Position numbers and translations under genes: made by a program | Part shown: positions 1-12,600 of the stretch, piece after piece | How the letters are laid out: each line of letters begins with the position of its first letter | Position numbering within the stretch: position 1 is the first letter of the stretch | Assembly: GCA_029448655.1 (NCBI GenBank) | Contig: JACCLO010000011.1 | Coordinates: 3,038,001 to 3,102,000, forward strand | Direction: 5' to 3' | From: Wolfiporia cocos | Lineage: Eukaryota; Basidiomycota; Agaricomycetes; Polyporales; Phaeolaceae | Length of the DNA: 64,000 bases | Notes under the pieces: model-generated | What the model was told of the DNA's origin: nothing | The model's input: only the letters and a program-made list of their open reading frames with translations | The model's database searches: none

Positions 1-297
1 GCGGATTATGTAACACCTTGACCGTACATTAGGGCTTTGATGCTACATTCATAATATATTACGTTCCATCTTCTGCGAAACAAATAAAATAGTACGCTCA
101 TAACTTTAGGTCATACTACTTCTGACATTACATCTCGAGTATGCCAATCCCACACGTTACTGCAAAGAGACACTCTTACAGCCCAGACATGTCGCCCTTC
201 GGCAATCCCACGGATCCATGCATTGGCTGATAGCATTATATTCAATAAGGTGTTGCATTGTCCGTGTCGACCGAGAAACTCGTCCAAGCCCGACTTA

Positions 298-1182
298 TCA
301 TAGCGAGTCAATGCTCCCCGGCAGGAATGCCGCGCTTCCCGCGTGCTTCTCATGCCACGGCCTATCGTGAGCCAATATGATCTGTACCCTAGGCAGCCCC
401 GCAAGCGCGCTGATCCGCTTGATAGTCTCCGTTGTCATCGCCTTGTCGTGGTGTATGCACCCATAGCGCGCGCTATCCCCTATACCCACCTCGCCCGAGA
501 TCAGGCGGTGGTCGTGCGCCGCGTCTCCCGCAAGGAAGATCCACCCGCCGTCTGGCGACGTGCGCGCCAGCAAGCAGAGGTGGCCGGGGAGGTGGCCAGG
601 GGTGTCGACCAAATACAGGCTGCCGTCGCCATAGAAGTCGAGCGCGTGAGGGAAGGGCCCGACCGGCTGCATATCCGTGGTGGACAGGTACCGCGTGCGC
701 TCATGCGGTACCAGATCCTGCCTGAAATGTGAGTCCGGGTTGATCGGGTACCCTGATTCGATCAGTGCGCGGGTCTCCTCGCCGACGATGAACGTCGCGT
801 TCGTGAACGGTCGGTGGTCGCCGTGGTGGTCGAAGTGGAGGTGAGAGAGACAGACGTGTGCGATCTGTGCGGGATCGTATCCACCCTTCTGGAGCGCCTC
901 GGCGGCATCCTGCGGGACTTCGATGCTGAAGTTGCCCCGCTCGAACATCTTGTGGTATACGGGAGGCAGGCTCTTCTCCCAGTCTTTGGGAACGCCAAGG
1001 TCGAACATCAAAAGCTCCTGACTGGTAGAATGGCGCAGGAGGAAGGATAAACAGGGGAAGAGTACGAGCTCATCCTCTCTCGGGTGATCGATGAACTGTG
1101 CGAGGGGAGCATTCACAAATCCAGCCTCCAGCGCTGACATTGTACAGTATGCTTGATTCTCAGTAGGCCGAGGGAGGCTCAT
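298..1182 (-). CDS. Metallo-beta-lactamase-fold hydrolase, lactonase-like
   Basis: Intronless reading frame of 294 residues. The start at 1182 (MSLPRPTEN) is preferred to the in-frame ATG 13 codons upstream because the extension looks like untranslated sequence. The metal-binding signature is clear: SHLHFDHHGD contains the HxHxDH motif, AGDAAHDH supplies the bridging aspartate, and LAHDRPWHEK near the C-terminus supplies the last histidine. The layout resembles the N-acyl-homoserine-lactonase branch of the superfamily (hydrolysis of lactone or ester bonds with two zinc ions). No signal peptide is visible, so it is probably cytosolic. The true substrate cannot be read from the sequence; a lactonase of another specificity or a glyoxalase-II-like enzyme is possible. 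The neighbouring GST gene is on the opposite strand, and detoxification is a plausible but unproven common theme. Confidence 0.85.
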   Translation of the reverse strand: MSLPRPTENQAYCTMSALEAGFVNAPLAQFIDHPREDELVLFPCLSFLLRHSTSQELLMFDLGVPKDWEKSLPPVYHKMFERGNFSIEVPQDAAEALQKGGYDPAQIAHVCLSHLHFDHHGDHRPFTNATFIVGEETRALIESGYPINPDSHFRQDLVPHERTRYLSTTDMQPVGPFPHALDFYGDGSLYLVDTPGHLPGHLCLLARTSPDGGWIFLAGDAAHDHRLISGEVGIGDSARYGCIHHDKAMTTETIKRISALAGLPRVQIILAHDRPWHEKHAGSAAFLPGSIDSL

Positions 1183-2134
1183 TGTGGATCTGGTTGACGG
1201 GTGCGGTAAGCAACATCGCATCGCCTGATCTGTGCTATATCACTCACCGATTACGCTTGATTCTTCACAGGCCCCGTGTGCTTGTGTGGGCAACTTCAAA
1301 CTTACCTATATTGATGTACCGACACGGCCTTTGTTTTATATCCTCACTGGGGCACCTCGGTCAACAAGAGCAATCAAAGTTGTAAGCGATAGAAGTATGT
1401 GTCATTCTCCGCGAATTCTTTGTCACGTATAGTTGTGTTTTGAAATCGCGCAGATTTCGGGGAATACGTAAGCAGTGGAAGAACACGCTCACAATGTCCT
1501 GATCTGCACCAGGGCATTAATGAAAACCGGAGGCATTACCCTGAGCCTGCGGATAGCATCAGCATGTATAACCTCCGAGTACCGTGCGACGTGCGAGGAT
1601 CCAGCCACGATCTTGTATATGCAATTAGAGCCAGCTGATGAGATCTCCATGACAAATTGCAAGGCTCCCTTTTAATGCACAGCATGTCAATCTCGGAGCA
1701 GCAAGATCAAAACTATAGCTCGTCTCGCCCCGAATTCATTGAAGTTTGACACCGTATCGAAGGTCTGCAGCTTACGGTACTGTTTCGTGCCTGTGCGCAT
1801 CGAGGCGCGCCACGGCGCTTAGTCGCGCAGAGACCAGTCAAGTATTTTGTAACTACCGACGCATGACCCAGCTAGTGATAAAGAGGTAAAGAGAGCATAT
1901 CTATGCGGCAGGACGACTTAAAATCCTGTACCTGGCCTGGATGCGATTGATCGACAGCGACGTGCAAGTAAGATCGCAAGGCAGATCGCGGTTACGTCAC
2001 GCGTATCTTGGGCGTCTCCGGCCCAGGGTCTGTCATCCTGACACGATGCGTGCATCATCCGCGAGTTCTTACAATCATCGGCGGGCCTGTTGGCAGCACC
2101 TTTCTGCTTTTTTTGCGACGGTACAGCGGTGACA
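1183..2134. other. Intergenic region between divergent MBL-fold and GST genes
   Basis: Only short, low-quality frames are present on both strands. It should hold the promoters of the leftward hydrolase and the rightward GST. No TATA box, repeat or RNA gene could be identified with confidence. Confidence 0.4.
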
Positions 2135-3225
2135 ATGGCCATGATCTCTGCTCGCCTTGGCGCTGTACAGCGCGCACTATCGCAACGCGCGCGCATGTCG
2201 ACGGCTACGTCTCCTTCAAGCAAGCCTCTGCAGCTCTACACGGCATCTACGCCTAATGGGCGCAAGGTGTCCATCCTACTTGAGGAGCTGAAGGCTATGT
2301 ATGGGATAGACTACGAGTAAGTGCCATTCTCATTCTGCAGCGACTCGCACGGCGTATGTACTGCTATCATCGGTGACACAGTGTGCACAAGATAGATATA
2401 TCACAAAATACACAGAAGGAGCCCTGGTTCATCCAGATGAACCCAAACGGGCGCATACCGGTGCTTGTTGATCGGAACCGTGCGAACTTTACGGTGTTCG
2501 AGACCGCGGCGATCCTGCTATACCTCGAGCAACATTACGACACACAGCTCAAGTTCTCTTTTGATCCGAGCAACAGTCCCAATGACTACTCCGAAATGTT
2601 GCAATGGATATTCTTCACAGTACGCAGATTGTGTGTGTGAATATCTTGATTCTTACAAACGTTCCACCTATACTAGCATGGAGGGATCGGGCCTATGCAA
2701 GGGCAGGGTGGGTCATTCATCTCATGCAGACAGAACTTCATTCACGGGATCCGCGTTAGCTAACCACTTTGTCCGCGCGGCACCTGTGGATATCCCCTAT
2801 GCGAAGCAACGTGCGTAAAACTTGCAGGTGGATGTAATGCACTGATAGGAAGTTCGCAACAAGGTTATCTCGATGAGACGAAGCGCTTATACAGCGTGTT
2901 AGACATCCGGCTGCGTAACCGCGACTGGCTCGCAGGGCCGGAACGAGGCACATACAGCATCGCAGACTTGAACGCATTCCCATGGTCTGTTTAATGTCGA
3001 TGCTGATCCTGTTTAAACGCTCACCCAACCGCCGATCCTTCACAGGGTCGATGGGCACTCATATTGTGGCATTGAGACACTCGATCAGTGGCCTCACGTA
3101 AAGGTCAGCAGCAGTATTCATGGTGTATGACAGACGACCTGTGTAGCTCACACGGTACCTAGGCCTGGATTGAGCGTAACTGGGAGCGGCCTGCTGTTAG
3201 AGCGGGGATGGCTGTGCCAGCATAG
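2135..3225 (+). CDS. Glutathione S-transferase (Ure2p-like), 7 exons
   Basis: Proposed exons: 2135-2316, 2382-2619, 2677-2707, 2760-2810, 2864-2984, 3046-3103, 3163-3225, giving 247 residues. All junctions are GT-AG and keep phase. The N-terminal thioredoxin-like domain shows [15 protein letters not shown], then the glutathione-binding [11 protein letters not shown] and [15 protein letters not shown]. The helical C-terminal domain follows with [21 protein letters not shown] and [13 protein letters not shown]. The order matches fungal Ure2-like GSTs, which conjugate or reduce electrophiles with glutathione. A second in-frame start at 2195 would remove about 20 Arg/Ala/Ser-rich residues that could be a mitochondrial presequence. 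The intron at 2811-2863 ends in AAG, a weaker acceptor, but it is the only choice that restores the family sequence [11 protein letters not shown]. As one ORF the gene looks broken; with introns it is intact. Confidence 0.82.
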
Positions 3226-5971
3226 ATCAGCTGGGTTCGCATGTCAAACTGGTCACCCAAGTGAGAGGAATAGCATGGGCATTCCGGCGCCGCTACATGA
3301 GAACGAGGATGATACATTGATATGCCGTTGAGCGTACCCAACAAGCCGGTGCGTCATTAGTAAACTAATATCAAGGATCGAACGATCGCCGCCAGTACAA
3401 CGGGTACAAATGAGCGATACACACTAGGCTTACTGTTCCGCGCCAGCAGGTCGTCCTGAGATATCGTCATATGCTTCCCGTGTCCGCGCGGAGTTAGATC
3501 TGCGAGCCTCCACGTTGCCGGCCGCATAGATCGCCTCCGAAGCGCGGTCGCACACACAACCGGATACCACAGTGATCCTCTTTCTCGCCCGGATAAGGAC
3601 TATCATTGGCTGCGCGGGCAGGGTCAGGTGGACGTTCCTGATCGGCTGCAGCCTCAGAGGCTCTTATCAGCGCACATAAGCTCGGTGGCGCGGCTTGTAG
3701 TCGGGAAAGTACGGCGGTGTAGGACGCGCTCTGACACCGGGTAGTCACATTTCACTAGCGGCATACCGCACCGCCGGTACCCGACGTCAGAGAGAATTGA
3801 GTTGGGATCGAACGCTTCGCCCGGCTGACCATGCGGATGAATAAGGAACAGAAGCGTGTCATATGTACAGAGGTGTGCCAGAGGGTGATGTGCCAGGGGT
3901 GGAGGACTCGGGAAGTGCAGGAGCACGAAAGATGCATGCGAATGCACCGGGCTTGCTCGGTGGGAGTAAGGTCGTGATGCGCTTGGGTGCTGACAGCATC
4001 GGTACGTCATTTAGAAGACCACGGTGAGTGAAATGTCGTGCGATTACCTGTATCGTCCGCGGCAACGGACGCACGGACACGGAAATGAGACGGAAGAGCG
4101 GTCGGCTAGCGTATACAGAAATTTGATCAGTGTTCATGAGGGCCGGTCGACGCTGGAGCACATCAGACGGAGCGCGTGCCCAGTAAGTCGTTCGAGGCGG
4201 TGCGAGTCGACGATGGGTTACCTCGGTCGACAAACTTTACTTGCGGGGCGTGCTCTGGGCGGGGAAGCTGGCGACATTCCCCTCTATTCGCTTCTTGACC
4301 TCCGACCAGCGTTTAAACGTGTACTGATACATCTCCTGCGCATAGAACACCAGCGCTTGGGTCACATCGTCGGGGCGGGGCTCCGGGTCCGCCATAGACG
4401 ACACGGAATGGGGGTCGAGGAAGAGCTGTGCGCGACTAGCAGTGGTGGGGGCGAGAGTAAGGCGGATGGCGCGCTGATCCAGTGGTTATATGTCGCGGCG
4501 TCGTCCGCACTCTAGAACCCCGCGCGAATGCTAACGCGGGAACAGAACGTGCTGGGCTGCGCCTGACCTGGACGCTGGGATGACGCGTCGAAGATCGCAT
4601 CACGTATGTATTGCTCGACACACGTCATTGGACGCTCGCTCGGTTCTGTCGCAACGCCCCTGCGGTGATGTCGCCTGGTTTGGAGGGAACGCTGCCTGCC
4701 TGCGCTGGAGGAGCGGATGTGTGATATGCCCGCAGGGATGCGTGCCGGCATGGCATACGGAAACCGATTAGTTCGCTCCACTTCCGTAGCATCATTCGAT
4801 GCTCTGCACAACGCGATTGGCTGCGGTGGACGAAGAAGCACGGAGAGGCCAAGACGGTGTCGCCAGATAACGATGCTCCCCACAGACATTGCGAGCTATC
4901 GTGTGGATGAAACACGGCTGATGGATTGCCGCGGCTATGCTGCGATCATGCGACGAATCAACGAGTGGACCGTGACCAGCCTCCGACGACCTACCGCCAT
5001 CAATTGTGGGGTCCGTTCGCGGAAACAGCTCGCGAGCTGCGCCCGATGGATTGCCGTACTTCGTCATAGCTGGTCAACATGACCTCGTCCGAGTCGGGCC
5101 CGGAGACATCCCGACCTTGCGCTGCCTGTCGAGGCATGACTAAAATGAGCAGACGTCATGATCAGTCTACGTTGCTACCATTTCTTGGAAATCAAAGACT
5201 CGATCCGCTAACCTGAAACATTCCACATCGCATCTGCAGTGATCATGCACCGCACGGCCGTGATGACAGATAGACACTTTTGAATCGCGTTGCCTCCAAT
5301 AACTCTAATCTTGTGTATTGCCAATAGAACTTGATATTATGATGGTGGGCTTGCAGGGTTGGGCGGGTCAAGCTTCAAGGCTTGGCCCCTTGACCTTTGG
5401 TCAGCCATTCTGGGTCAAGGCGTAGTCCTCACGTGACAAAAGGCCTAGCGACAATGCCGTACATATGCATGTTGTACAGATCGAATGGCTAGTAAGTAGG
5501 TACTGAATGCAAAACCAGTGTACGTAGTTGAATGGAGCCCTCTTGCACAACACCCTCCTAAGCTCAGCCCATGCCTTCTGAATCACCTCTCTGAGCCTAC
5601 TTTTTCAAAGGAGAGCAATGGAAGGGAAGTGCGACGAATAAGGCCTGAGGCTGAGGAGCTGCAGGGCGTCGTCTGCTCTCTGCGACTTGCCGCTCAAGGC
5701 ACTCGATCGACTAATCACAATATCCATGTTCAGGTTCAGGTCACACACAAATCATTTACTGACGCGGCACATAAATGTATACTCTCTCACTCACAAATCA
5801 CGCCGTGACTTTGTTAAACGGGTCAAGCACTGCTGGTAAATATTAAATGGGCCGCTTTCCTCTTTGGGAAATTGATCGACCAAAACCTCCAGGACCGCTG
5901 CCACCGCCGCGCTAACCAGAGCGCACTTTCCACTGCAAACTACTTGGGGCGCGCACCGTCCTCCCGCCATC
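3226..5971. other. 2.7 kb region with no confidently recognised gene
   Basis: Several weak frames lie on the minus strand. The best is 4237-4395, 52 residues from ATG (MADPEPRPDD...), open further upstream, ending KRWSEVKKRIEGN. It looks like the last exon of a spliced gene whose other exons could not be assembled. Another minus-strand frame starts near 5076 (MLTSYDEVRQSIGRSS) and might be an upstream exon of the same gene. Minus-strand pieces at 3654-4010 (IHPHGQPGEAFDPNS) also look protein-like but are interrupted. No family was recognised. From 5100 to 5860 the sequence is AT-richer and holds nothing recognisable. Confidence 0.3.
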
Positions 5972-6508
5972 ATGAAATACCGTCTGCCCACAGGGCTCAA
6001 CTCCGTGAACAAAAATGCGTCTCGCCTGCCCGAGCGGTCGCGAGTCCACGCGCCCGACCCGCTCGTCAACCATCCGACGGCGGTCTACCAGAACCTCGAG
6101 GAGGACCTGACGTTCATCCACCGTCCGCCGCCGACGGTGCCCGCGCCCGAGTCGCTCACTACCTCACCCGCGTCGCCGCTCCTCTCCGGTCCACCCATGC
6201 CCGCCGGCGGGCCCGTCCCCCCGCCCATCCGCAAGGACCGCGAGCAGCGGCCGCTCGTGTCGGACGAGGACATCCTGGAGATCCGCCGCCTCCGCCTCGC
6301 GGACCCGTTTACGTGGTCGCGGACGCGGCTCGCGGAGAAGTTCAACTGCACGCCGGGGTTCATTGGACGCGTCGCCGCGGCGAAGCCCTCGGCCAGGAAG
6401 CAGATCTTGGCGAAGCGGGATGAAGAGCATGAGACGGTGCGCAGTCAGTGGGGCGAAAACAAGACGTTCGTGAGAGAGGCACGGAGAAAACGGAAGGAGC
6501 TCTGGTGA
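5972..6508 (+). CDS. Mitochondrial large-subunit ribosomal protein mL58 (MRPL20 family)
   Basis: Single-exon frame of 178 residues beginning MKYRLPTGLNSV. The proline-rich middle is followed by the conserved fungal block REQRPLVSDEDILEIRRLRL, a DPFTWSRTRLAEKFNC segment and the basic tail REARRKRKELW. This order is typical of the fungal MRP-L20 family, a component of the mitochondrial large ribosomal subunit. Length is close to the usual 180-200 residues. The frame stays open for about 30 codons upstream with Ala/Thr/Arg-rich residues resembling a targeting presequence, but without an ATG, so an upstream start exon may have been missed. Confidence 0.8.
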   Translation: MKYRLPTGLNSVNKNASRLPERSRVHAPDPLVNHPTAVYQNLEEDLTFIHRPPPTVPAPESLTTSPASPLLSGPPMPAGGPVPPPIRKDREQRPLVSDEDILEIRRLRLADPFTWSRTRLAEKFNCTPGFIGRVAAAKPSARKQILAKRDEEHETVRSQWGENKTFVREARRKRKELW

Positions 6509-7098
6509 TTGCATGCTGATCGCTCGAGGTGTGTATTCCTAGTCGCTCTTGGTGTTTGTCCTGTTGTACTGACCTGTGGCTATCTCGCCGCCTCCGCGTA
6601 GTCTCATCGGTCCTTTTCCTCGCATCCTATACGATTTAACTCCTCTCTGTACACTTATCACCTCCGCTATCATTCTGCTTTGTGTCGAAGCGCCTATGCC
6701 ACTGTCTGCTCAGCCATTGGCCCAGCAAGAATGCATCCAGACATTCCTAATCCTTTGGTTCTTGAAGGAAGCCAGGGTCTCCTAGTTCATTCAAGACCAA
6801 CTTCGTGAAAATCCCCTGTTGCATCCAGTGTTTAGACAGACGAGGGTAGGACTATACACGTGCTTAGACTGTCTCATGAAATCACCATGATCGCTGATGC
6901 ATGTAGTAATACGGTGTGATATTATGACGGTCGCGCGAAGACGCAGAGGGCTTCATTAGCCACCGGCTTGGACGCCGATCAGTCCCACGTGGCAGCGTTG
7001 AGCATAATCGCTCAGTTTGGTAAGTCCAAATTTCCGAGCCACCGTTCGTTCGATCACGCGAAATCTCCTTTCTCTACCCTCCGACATTCTATTACACC
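6509..7098. other. Intergenic, no feature recognised
   Basis: Likely the 3' region of the mL58 gene and the promoter of SAS10. Nothing else stands out. Confidence 0.4.
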
Positions 7099-9398
7099 AT
7101 GGTCCGCCGTCGCGCTGGTGGAAAGGCCAAGGGCGGCCGCACAAAGGCGCGCGGCGTCGACCCAAGGGAAAGCAAGATCAACAGATGGGAGCGCGCGGAG
7201 GACATCCCGCTGGACGAGGAGGACCAGTGTGCGTCCCGTTTCAGTTGCTGCGAGTGCGCAGACGGACTGACCGTGTATCGTTGGTGGCTTAGTCCATGCG
7301 TCGAAGGACAGGATATTGCTTGAGGGAGAGGACTACGGCGGGGAGGACGATAATGGCGACGAGGACGAGGTGTTCGCCCTAAAGGGCATATCCGACGAGT
7401 CCTCGGACGAGGAAGACGACGACGATGGGCAGGGCTACGACGAGGTAGAGGACGAAGACGAGGACGAAGACGCGAGCGATACGGACGACGTGCACGCTGT
7501 CTCGCAAAAGCGCAAGGCGGGCAAGGCGAGCAAAGCCAAGGCGGGCAAAGCCAAGGGCAAGGGCAAGGCGGACTCTTCGTCCGAGTCCGAATCGGAAGAA
7601 GAAGAGGAGGGCTGGGGGAAGAAGAAGTCGGTGTACTACTCGTCGAACGCGGCGCAGCTTGAGTCGGACGACGAGGAGGCGCACGAACTCGAGGAGCAGG
7701 AGGCCCGCCGGCTGCAGGCGAAGACACGCGACGCACTCGCCGACGATGACTTTGGGCTTGGCGACCCTGTTGAGGCCGCCCCAGAGCCAGATGAGTAAGT
7801 CCGTGCTAGGTGTGCGCAACGGTTGGGTTGAGAGAATGCGTCCCTTAGCGTCCTCGCGGAGGTTCCGACGCCCGTCGTGCCGACGCTACCGCAGGACAAG
7901 CAGGGGTTGATCCGGCATCTTGAGAAGACAAACCCGGAGGGACTCGCTCTGGCCCGCGACTGGGACGATTGTGCATTTAAGCTGATGCAATCCAAAGCCA
8001 GGATAGAAAAGTGCGCATTAGCTTGCTATTCATACCATCTCGGCTGATAATATTCCGTCGATGCAGGGTAGGGACAGACTCATCGGACGTGACCGAGCTC
8101 GGCATGAGCCATGTGTACTACCGTACGTTACATTCGATTCATACCGTGGGGCTTGAACGAAGTTGAATTGCTGCGCAGAGGCCCTGCTCACATACACTAC
8201 GACGCTCGCGTTCTACCTGCATCTACGAGCAAGCGAGAAGTACACTCAGAAGCCGGAACTCCTCCGCTCGCACCCGATATTCTCCCGCCTCCTCAGCCTA
8301 AAAAAGGCTCTCGCGACACTCGAGGACCTCGACTTTGGCTTGTCAGACGACGAGGGCGCGTCGTCCGGGGACGACTTGATGGGCGATGCGGAGACGCTCT
8401 GGGATGTGATCAGAAAGCAGGGCCTGGAGGTCGGTGAACTGGAGGCTCTGTATAGGGATGTTGCGGAAGACCCTGCTCCGGCACCTCGAGAAAGGAATAC
8501 TAAGCGGAAGACAAAAGCGGCCGCGCAGGAGGAGCCGCCGAAGAAGAAGCGCAAGACGGCCAAGGGTCACGCAGGACCCAGCATCACCATACCCAAATTC
8601 GACCTCGTCGAGCCTGACCTTGCGCAGCTCTCCTCGTCCTCGTCCTCATCGAAGAAGCGTTCCGAGCCGTCCGCGATGGACGTGTACGGCGAAGCGACGG
8701 CGCTCGAAGCTGCGGACGCGGCCGACAAAACGGCGCGCAAGAAGTCGCTGCGGTTCCACACGTCGCGGATCGAGAGCACGAGCGCACGGCGTGCAGGGGC
8801 GCGTGCGCGTGCGATAGGCGGCGACGATGACATCCCGTACCGCGAGCGGAAGAAGGAGAAGGAGGCGCGGCTCGCGAAGGAGGCGGCGGCGGCGCGGGGG
8901 AAGGGCGGGGACGACCTCGACGGCACGGAGCCGCAGCCGCGGCCGGCGCTGGCGAAGCGCGCGGAGGAGGGCGATGGCGACGGCAGTGACGACGGCGGAG
9001 ACGAGAATGGGTACTACGAGCTCGTGCAGCGGATGGCGAAGGAGAAGAAGGCGAAGAAGAAGGCGGACTACGAGGCCGCAAAGGCTGCGGCGAGGTGCGT
9101 GCCTCAGTCCGCTTTCGTGAGTGTCGCGCTAACTGTATTGTCCAGACCGGCGTATGATGACGAGAGCGCGGACGGTCCGAGGGCACTGACACGGGCGATC
9201 TTGAAAAACAAGGGCCTGACGCCACACCGCTCCAAGAGTGTCCGGAACCCGCGCGTCAAGAAACGACAGCGCTATGAGAAGGCTAAGAGGAAGGTGGCGT
9301 CGCAGAAGGCCGTCTACAGGGGCGGCATCAGCGAAACTGGCCGCTACGACGGCGAGAGGACCGGCATTTCTCGCGTCATCAAGGGCGTCCGCTTGTAG
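7099..9398 (+). CDS. SAS10: Sas10/Utp3 small-subunit processome protein
   Basis: Proposed exons: 7099-7228, 7293-7794, 7849-8010, 8067-8122, 8179-9094, 9146-9398 (672 residues, all GT-AG, phase consistent). The N-terminus is basic (MVRRRAGGKAKGGR) and leads into a very acidic low-complexity region. Next is the Sas10/Utp3/C1D helical domain (QGLIRHLEKTNPEGLALARD, then YTTTLAFYLHLRA). After a disordered Lys/Ser/Glu-rich region comes the hallmark Sas10 C-terminal domain, ending SVRNPRVKKRQRYEKAKRK and GISRVIKGVRL. The family acts in the nucleolus in 18S rRNA maturation with U3 snoRNP. The acidic and basic repeats produce long Arg/Pro-rich shadow frames on the opposite strand, which are ignored. 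Confidence 0.92.
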
Positions 9399-9635
9399 TT
9401 ATATATTGCTTGTCGCACGCAGCGTCCATGTTCAATTCCATCGTTCGATCTATGAGAGAGTACATCGCGGAGTGCACAGACTACACAACAAAGTCACGAG
9501 ATGAGAGAGATGCGCTACAGGTTCACGAGTCCAGATACACAGCCGAGTCCGTCTGCGCGAGCAAATCGAGAACAGTCCAGTCCGTGCCACAAAGACACAC
9601 CTACTGTACACGCCACATCAATCTCTGTCCAGCCA

Positions 9636-12600
9636 TTATCCACGGTACCCGCCGCCAAACATCGGCGGGTCCACATGCATTGCATCGCCCGGCGTGTTTA
9701 GGCCTGCGCGCGGGGCGACGGACAGCATGTGGTTTAGGTCCATCTCGCCGTTCACCGCCGCATGGTAAATGCGCCGAATTTCCGCCGCCTGCTCCGCGCA
9801 CTCCTCATAGGCGTAGCTGTACTGCTGCAGGCCGTTAATGCAGTTCTGCACCTCCGGCCTCCCGAGTCTCGCCAGCATCGTCCCCGCCTGGATGATGCTC
9901 ACATGCATCACTGCCGAGTCGAGCTTCTGTACAAATTGTAAGTGGCGTGCTTTGACCGATTGTGGCTAGGACATACCAGGTAGTCGTTCATAGTCAAGAT
10001 CCCTGCCTGTGTGAGGCGTATGTAAGAAATTATATACCGCGAGCACAATGGGAGCTTACCAATCCCGCGATACGCGTAGCGGCGCTGAGCGCAGTCTCCA
10101 TCACTCTCTCCTTCGCTGCCTCGATCTGGTGCGCGTTTTGCAGCAAGTTTGCCGGACTGCCCGTGCGCAGGAGGTCGTTCACCTCGCGGATCCCAAAGTC
10201 GTCGAGCGCATTGAACAAGATGATCCACATGATATGATACGTCGCGTCGCTCGCGCCTATTGTGTTCATATCAGCGATTTCTCCCGCCGGTTGCCCATAA
10301 GTGCACTTACACGCAGTGACCGCGCTGACAAAGTCCCATGCGGGGTCAAAGTCCCGCGGCACGCCGACATGCGAGAGGTGCTCCTCGCGCCACTCAGAGA
10401 GCATGTTCATGAACGACTCGAGTGTCTCGAACGGGATCCCGTCCGACTCGGTCGCGGGCCGCCACAGCTGGCGCGACATCTGCCGCGCGATGCGTGCGAG
10501 CGCGTGCGCGGCGCGGTAGTACCCCTGCGCGGCCGGTTCAGCCCTGTGCAACGCCCCAGAACCGAACGACGGCGCACTCACCAGGAACTACGAATAAGGA
10601 CGTGAGTGAGCAAAGAAGTCGTGGGCACGAGGTGGGAGAGAGTAAGGTGCGGCGACTCACCTCCAGCTGTTCCCGCGGCGACGGCTGCGTGCCCTGAGAC
10701 TCGAGATGCTCAGGCGGTACGGGACCGACAGTGTAGAAATCGATGTCATAGTCGTCATCGTCCCTACAGCACCGGCAAGCGCGCAGGACGTAAACAATTA
10801 GTGTGTATCGACGGAGTAAAATGACCGGGACCCACAACATCGGTTTCCGGCGATAGTAGACGCTCCGGTACGCGTCGGCAAGGCAGGCCATCCACCAGGC
10901 GAATATCATCGTCCCGCGGGTTTCCCGATCCTTGATGTTCGACATGACCGATTTGTGGTTGATCTAGATTTGCAGTGGTTAGCCGTCAGCGATCAGAGGG
11001 TTGACGTAAAACGCCAAGGAAGCGGACTGGGGGCGGCGATGGGGTGTAGTACCGTGCGTACCTGGAGGTCGAGCAGGAGACGAATTGCGGATCCTAGCCA
11101 GAACCCGTGGAACCCTGGGTATGATCGAAATGAGTTTCAGTCGCACAATCTTCCAGGATCGAGCGAACATACCGTCCTGAAGATCAAAGCTCTCTATATT
11201 GTCAAATTGTCAGCAGTCCGCATAACTCGCGCACAAGGCCACTCACGATTCTGCATTGGCTCAATCAGCAGAGCAATCACGACATGGTCCGCGCTTGGTA
11301 CGCGGTGCACTTTCAGGTCCTCAGCAATGTCACGAGCACGGTTGATTAAAGTCTTCGCGAGCAGACTCTGCTGGTTGTTGTGTTCCCTGTCCGCATCAAA
11401 CAGCGGGTGCGCGGAAAATTTCGCACCCCAGGCGATGACCGTGGCAACAAGACTGAGTGTCAGAGTACGTAAACAAGCGCCCATAAAGTTCACAAAAGAA
11501 ATACAGCGTACGCGGGATGCAGCGGCTTCAGTGTGTCACTCGGCGCCTGAGAAGCCCTTGAACCGAAGGTTGTGTTAGATGAGGCAGAGGGCGGCGTGTG
11601 TGGCGAGTGGCTGCGCGACTGTGACGAGAGGTGCAGGCCAAAGTGGAGACGATCGCGGAACTGTGCGGGATGCAATAGCGGCAAGCGTGTGTGCACGATC
11701 TGGAAGAAGACCTCGACGAGGTCCAGAGCAAGCCTAAATTTGTACGCCACAGCGGATAAGTCATGAACAGGTCAGCAATTTGCTGCGCTGCGGAAATAAG
11801 GATGTGACGCAACTCGATGCGGTACGCCTCGTCGCCGAGTCGGGATGCAAGCTTGCCCCAGTCAGCATATGGAGATGACGTGTTCGGCGAGAGCGCCGCG
11901 TTGTAGCCGTATGGCGCGCCTTGCCCAGCCTGGATGCCACCGCCGTGGACTAGCCTGGGCGGCGGTGGCGAGAAGAGATACGCAAGGACTTCCTTAGTGG
12001 GCGTGTCCATCGATATTGGGTTGCTTGTTCCATAATAGCCTGGAAACCGCCCGAATGACGCCGCCGCAGGGTAGGTTGGCGAGGGCCCCGGTGAGGCGTG
12101 ATTTGCGCTGTCAACAGGGACCGCTGCATCAGTGCCAAGCAGCAGTGGGCGATTGCGGCGTTCGTACGGTCGCGACGACCCCGCTACAGCACTACATCAC
12201 CGGCGATTGAGTATATAAATAGCGGAGCCAATCAGGTTACTTACTTGGGTGCGGAGGTGCTGAGCGTACGCGGCCTTGTTCTGTTTGCGGCAGCGTTGCG
12301 CCTCTTTTCGGTTGTGGCTTGCTGCACAAAGTGCCTGCGCGACACGTCTTGATATTGTCGTGATAAATTGGCAGGAAATTATTTACGTACGTGCATGCCA
12401 GATTTTTGGACAAGCAATGCTATTGTGTGTAGTAGGTAATCACGCACGGTGAGAGCGCAGCAATAATTATACCTGGCACTGCGGAGCCGGTCAAAGGGTG
12501 GCACCAGGCTGGTCGCACGCGACATACCTTGTCCTGCCCGGGCAGCACGTTGCACTTGACTTTGCGCGCTCTGGTTACGACGCGACCGTTGTAGACGGGG

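Noticed and set aside
2465..2818. GST appearing as a pseudogene with stops
   Set aside because: All interruptions fall in short GT-AG introns; the spliced product matches the family end to end.
5872..6423. 183-residue plus frame overlapping mL58
   Set aside because: Out of frame with the conserved mitoribosomal protein and Arg/Ala/Pro-rich, typical of a GC-rich shadow.
7092..9225. Long Arg/Pro/Ser-rich minus-strand frames (for example 7092-7736 and 8584-9225)
   Set aside because: They mirror the acidic and basic low-complexity parts of SAS10 on the plus strand and have no domain.
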